A stretch of DNA of 5,061 nucleotides, from NCBI GenBank assembly GCA_029880625.1, contig JAOUOA010000263.1, forward strand, positions 1 through 5,061, written 5' to 3'. The DNA is from Spirochaetia bacterium (GTDB lineage Bacteria > Spirochaetota > Leptospiria > Leptospirales > Leptonemataceae). The notes beneath the pieces are model-generated. The model searched no databases. It was not told where the DNA came from and saw nothing but the letters and a program-made list of their open reading frames with translations. Numbering within the stretch: position 1 is the first letter of the stretch; each line of letters starts with the position of its first letter. Position numbers and translations under genes: made by a program. Shown piece after piece: positions 4,780-5,061 of this stretch.

Positions 4780-5061
4780 ATGAAGCACATTACAATATCA
4801 TGGAATTTCTTTAAAATGATATTTTGGATACTTCAGATATCGATGTTTCAATTTTCTCTTTCAGCGGAGCCCAATTCCATCACTAAAAATAATAGAAACA
4901 TTCAAAAACAATCCCATGTTTTAATTGTAGTTTATAGTTATACGGGCAATACAGCTCTGCTTGCAGATGAATTAAAAAAGCGTTTCAATGGGGATTTAAT
5001 TGTTCTGAAAACAGATAAATATTCCGGATTAACAGGTAATTTCTTTGCAAGCATGGATTCC
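4780..5061 (+). CDS. Flavodoxin-like protein with probable signal peptide (3' end beyond window)
   Basis: The frame is open from ATG 4780 to the window edge (94 codons). Residues 45-58 contain SHVLIVVYSYTGNT: a first beta strand followed by the S.TGNT loop that binds the FMN phosphate in flavodoxins. A helix (ALLADELKKRF, 59-69) and a second strand (DLIVLK, 72-77) follow in the flavodoxin order. The first 29 residues look like a signal peptide: a short basic start, a hydrophobic core around MIFWILQISMF, and a possible cleavage site after SLSA before EP. There is no lipobox cysteine. Flavodoxins are usually cytosolic electron carriers, so export would be unusual, though secreted flavodoxin-fold proteins do exist. 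ATG 4816 is an alternative start that would shorten but not remove the hydrophobic stretch. No clear Shine-Dalgarno is seen. Confidence 0.75.
   Translation, partial: MKHITISWNFFKMIFWILQISMFQFSLSAEPNSITKNNRNIQKQSHVLIVVYSYTGNTALLADELKKRFNGDLIVLKTDKYSGLTGNFFASMDS

Overview
The window is AT-rich bacterial DNA that mixes a few intact chromosomal genes with a large share of decayed sequence. Consensus sigma70-type promoters (TTGACA/TATAAT), a short DksA/TraR-type zinc-finger protein, a cytosolic GAF histidine kinase and IS3-family debris suggest a low-GC Gram-negative, possibly an environmental Desulfobacterota-like organism. That assignment is inference only; nothing in the sequence fixes the taxon.

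Layout. At the left edge (3-1262, minus) lies a soluble GAF-HisKA-HATPase histidine kinase, almost complete and lacking only its extreme C-terminus. Its start is preceded by a promoter-like sequence and a 10-bp-armed inverted repeat. The stretch 1263-1618 holds no intact gene. It contains a short minus-strand remnant that looks like the C-terminus of a DegT/DnrJ/EryC1/StrS aminotransferase, and a plus-strand intrinsic-terminator-like hairpin. A 110-aa DksA/TraR-family protein follows (1619-1951, plus), then about 240 bases with no convincing gene.

The centre (3646 down to 2194, minus) is a compact three-gene operon: a DUF2975 membrane protein, a Cro/C1-type (YozG-like) helix-turn-helix regulator, and a DUF4395 membrane protein with two cysteine pairs. 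Spacing is tight: 18 bases between the first two genes and an 8-base overlap between the last two. A fully consensus promoter abuts the first ATG, and three 21-bp-spaced direct repeats lie just upstream of its -35 box. DUF2975 beside a YozG-like regulator is a recurring bacterial pair of unknown function. DUF4395 as third member and the repeat array make this the most interesting unit here.

From 3660 to about 4612 the DNA is mostly wreckage: a 22-codon frame resembling an O-methyltransferase N-terminus, the C-terminal tail of one IS3-type transposase on the plus strand, and an oppositely oriented, frameshifted and truncated IS3-type transposase on the minus strand. The right edge (4780-5061, plus) is the start of a flavodoxin-like protein with a probable signal peptide, cut by the window end.

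Two genes (the kinase and DUF2975) lack a Shine-Dalgarno sequence and have a promoter -10 box ending seven bases before ATG, which predicts leaderless mRNAs. The two downstream operon genes carry good Shine-Dalgarno sequences. This contrast is visible directly in the sequence.
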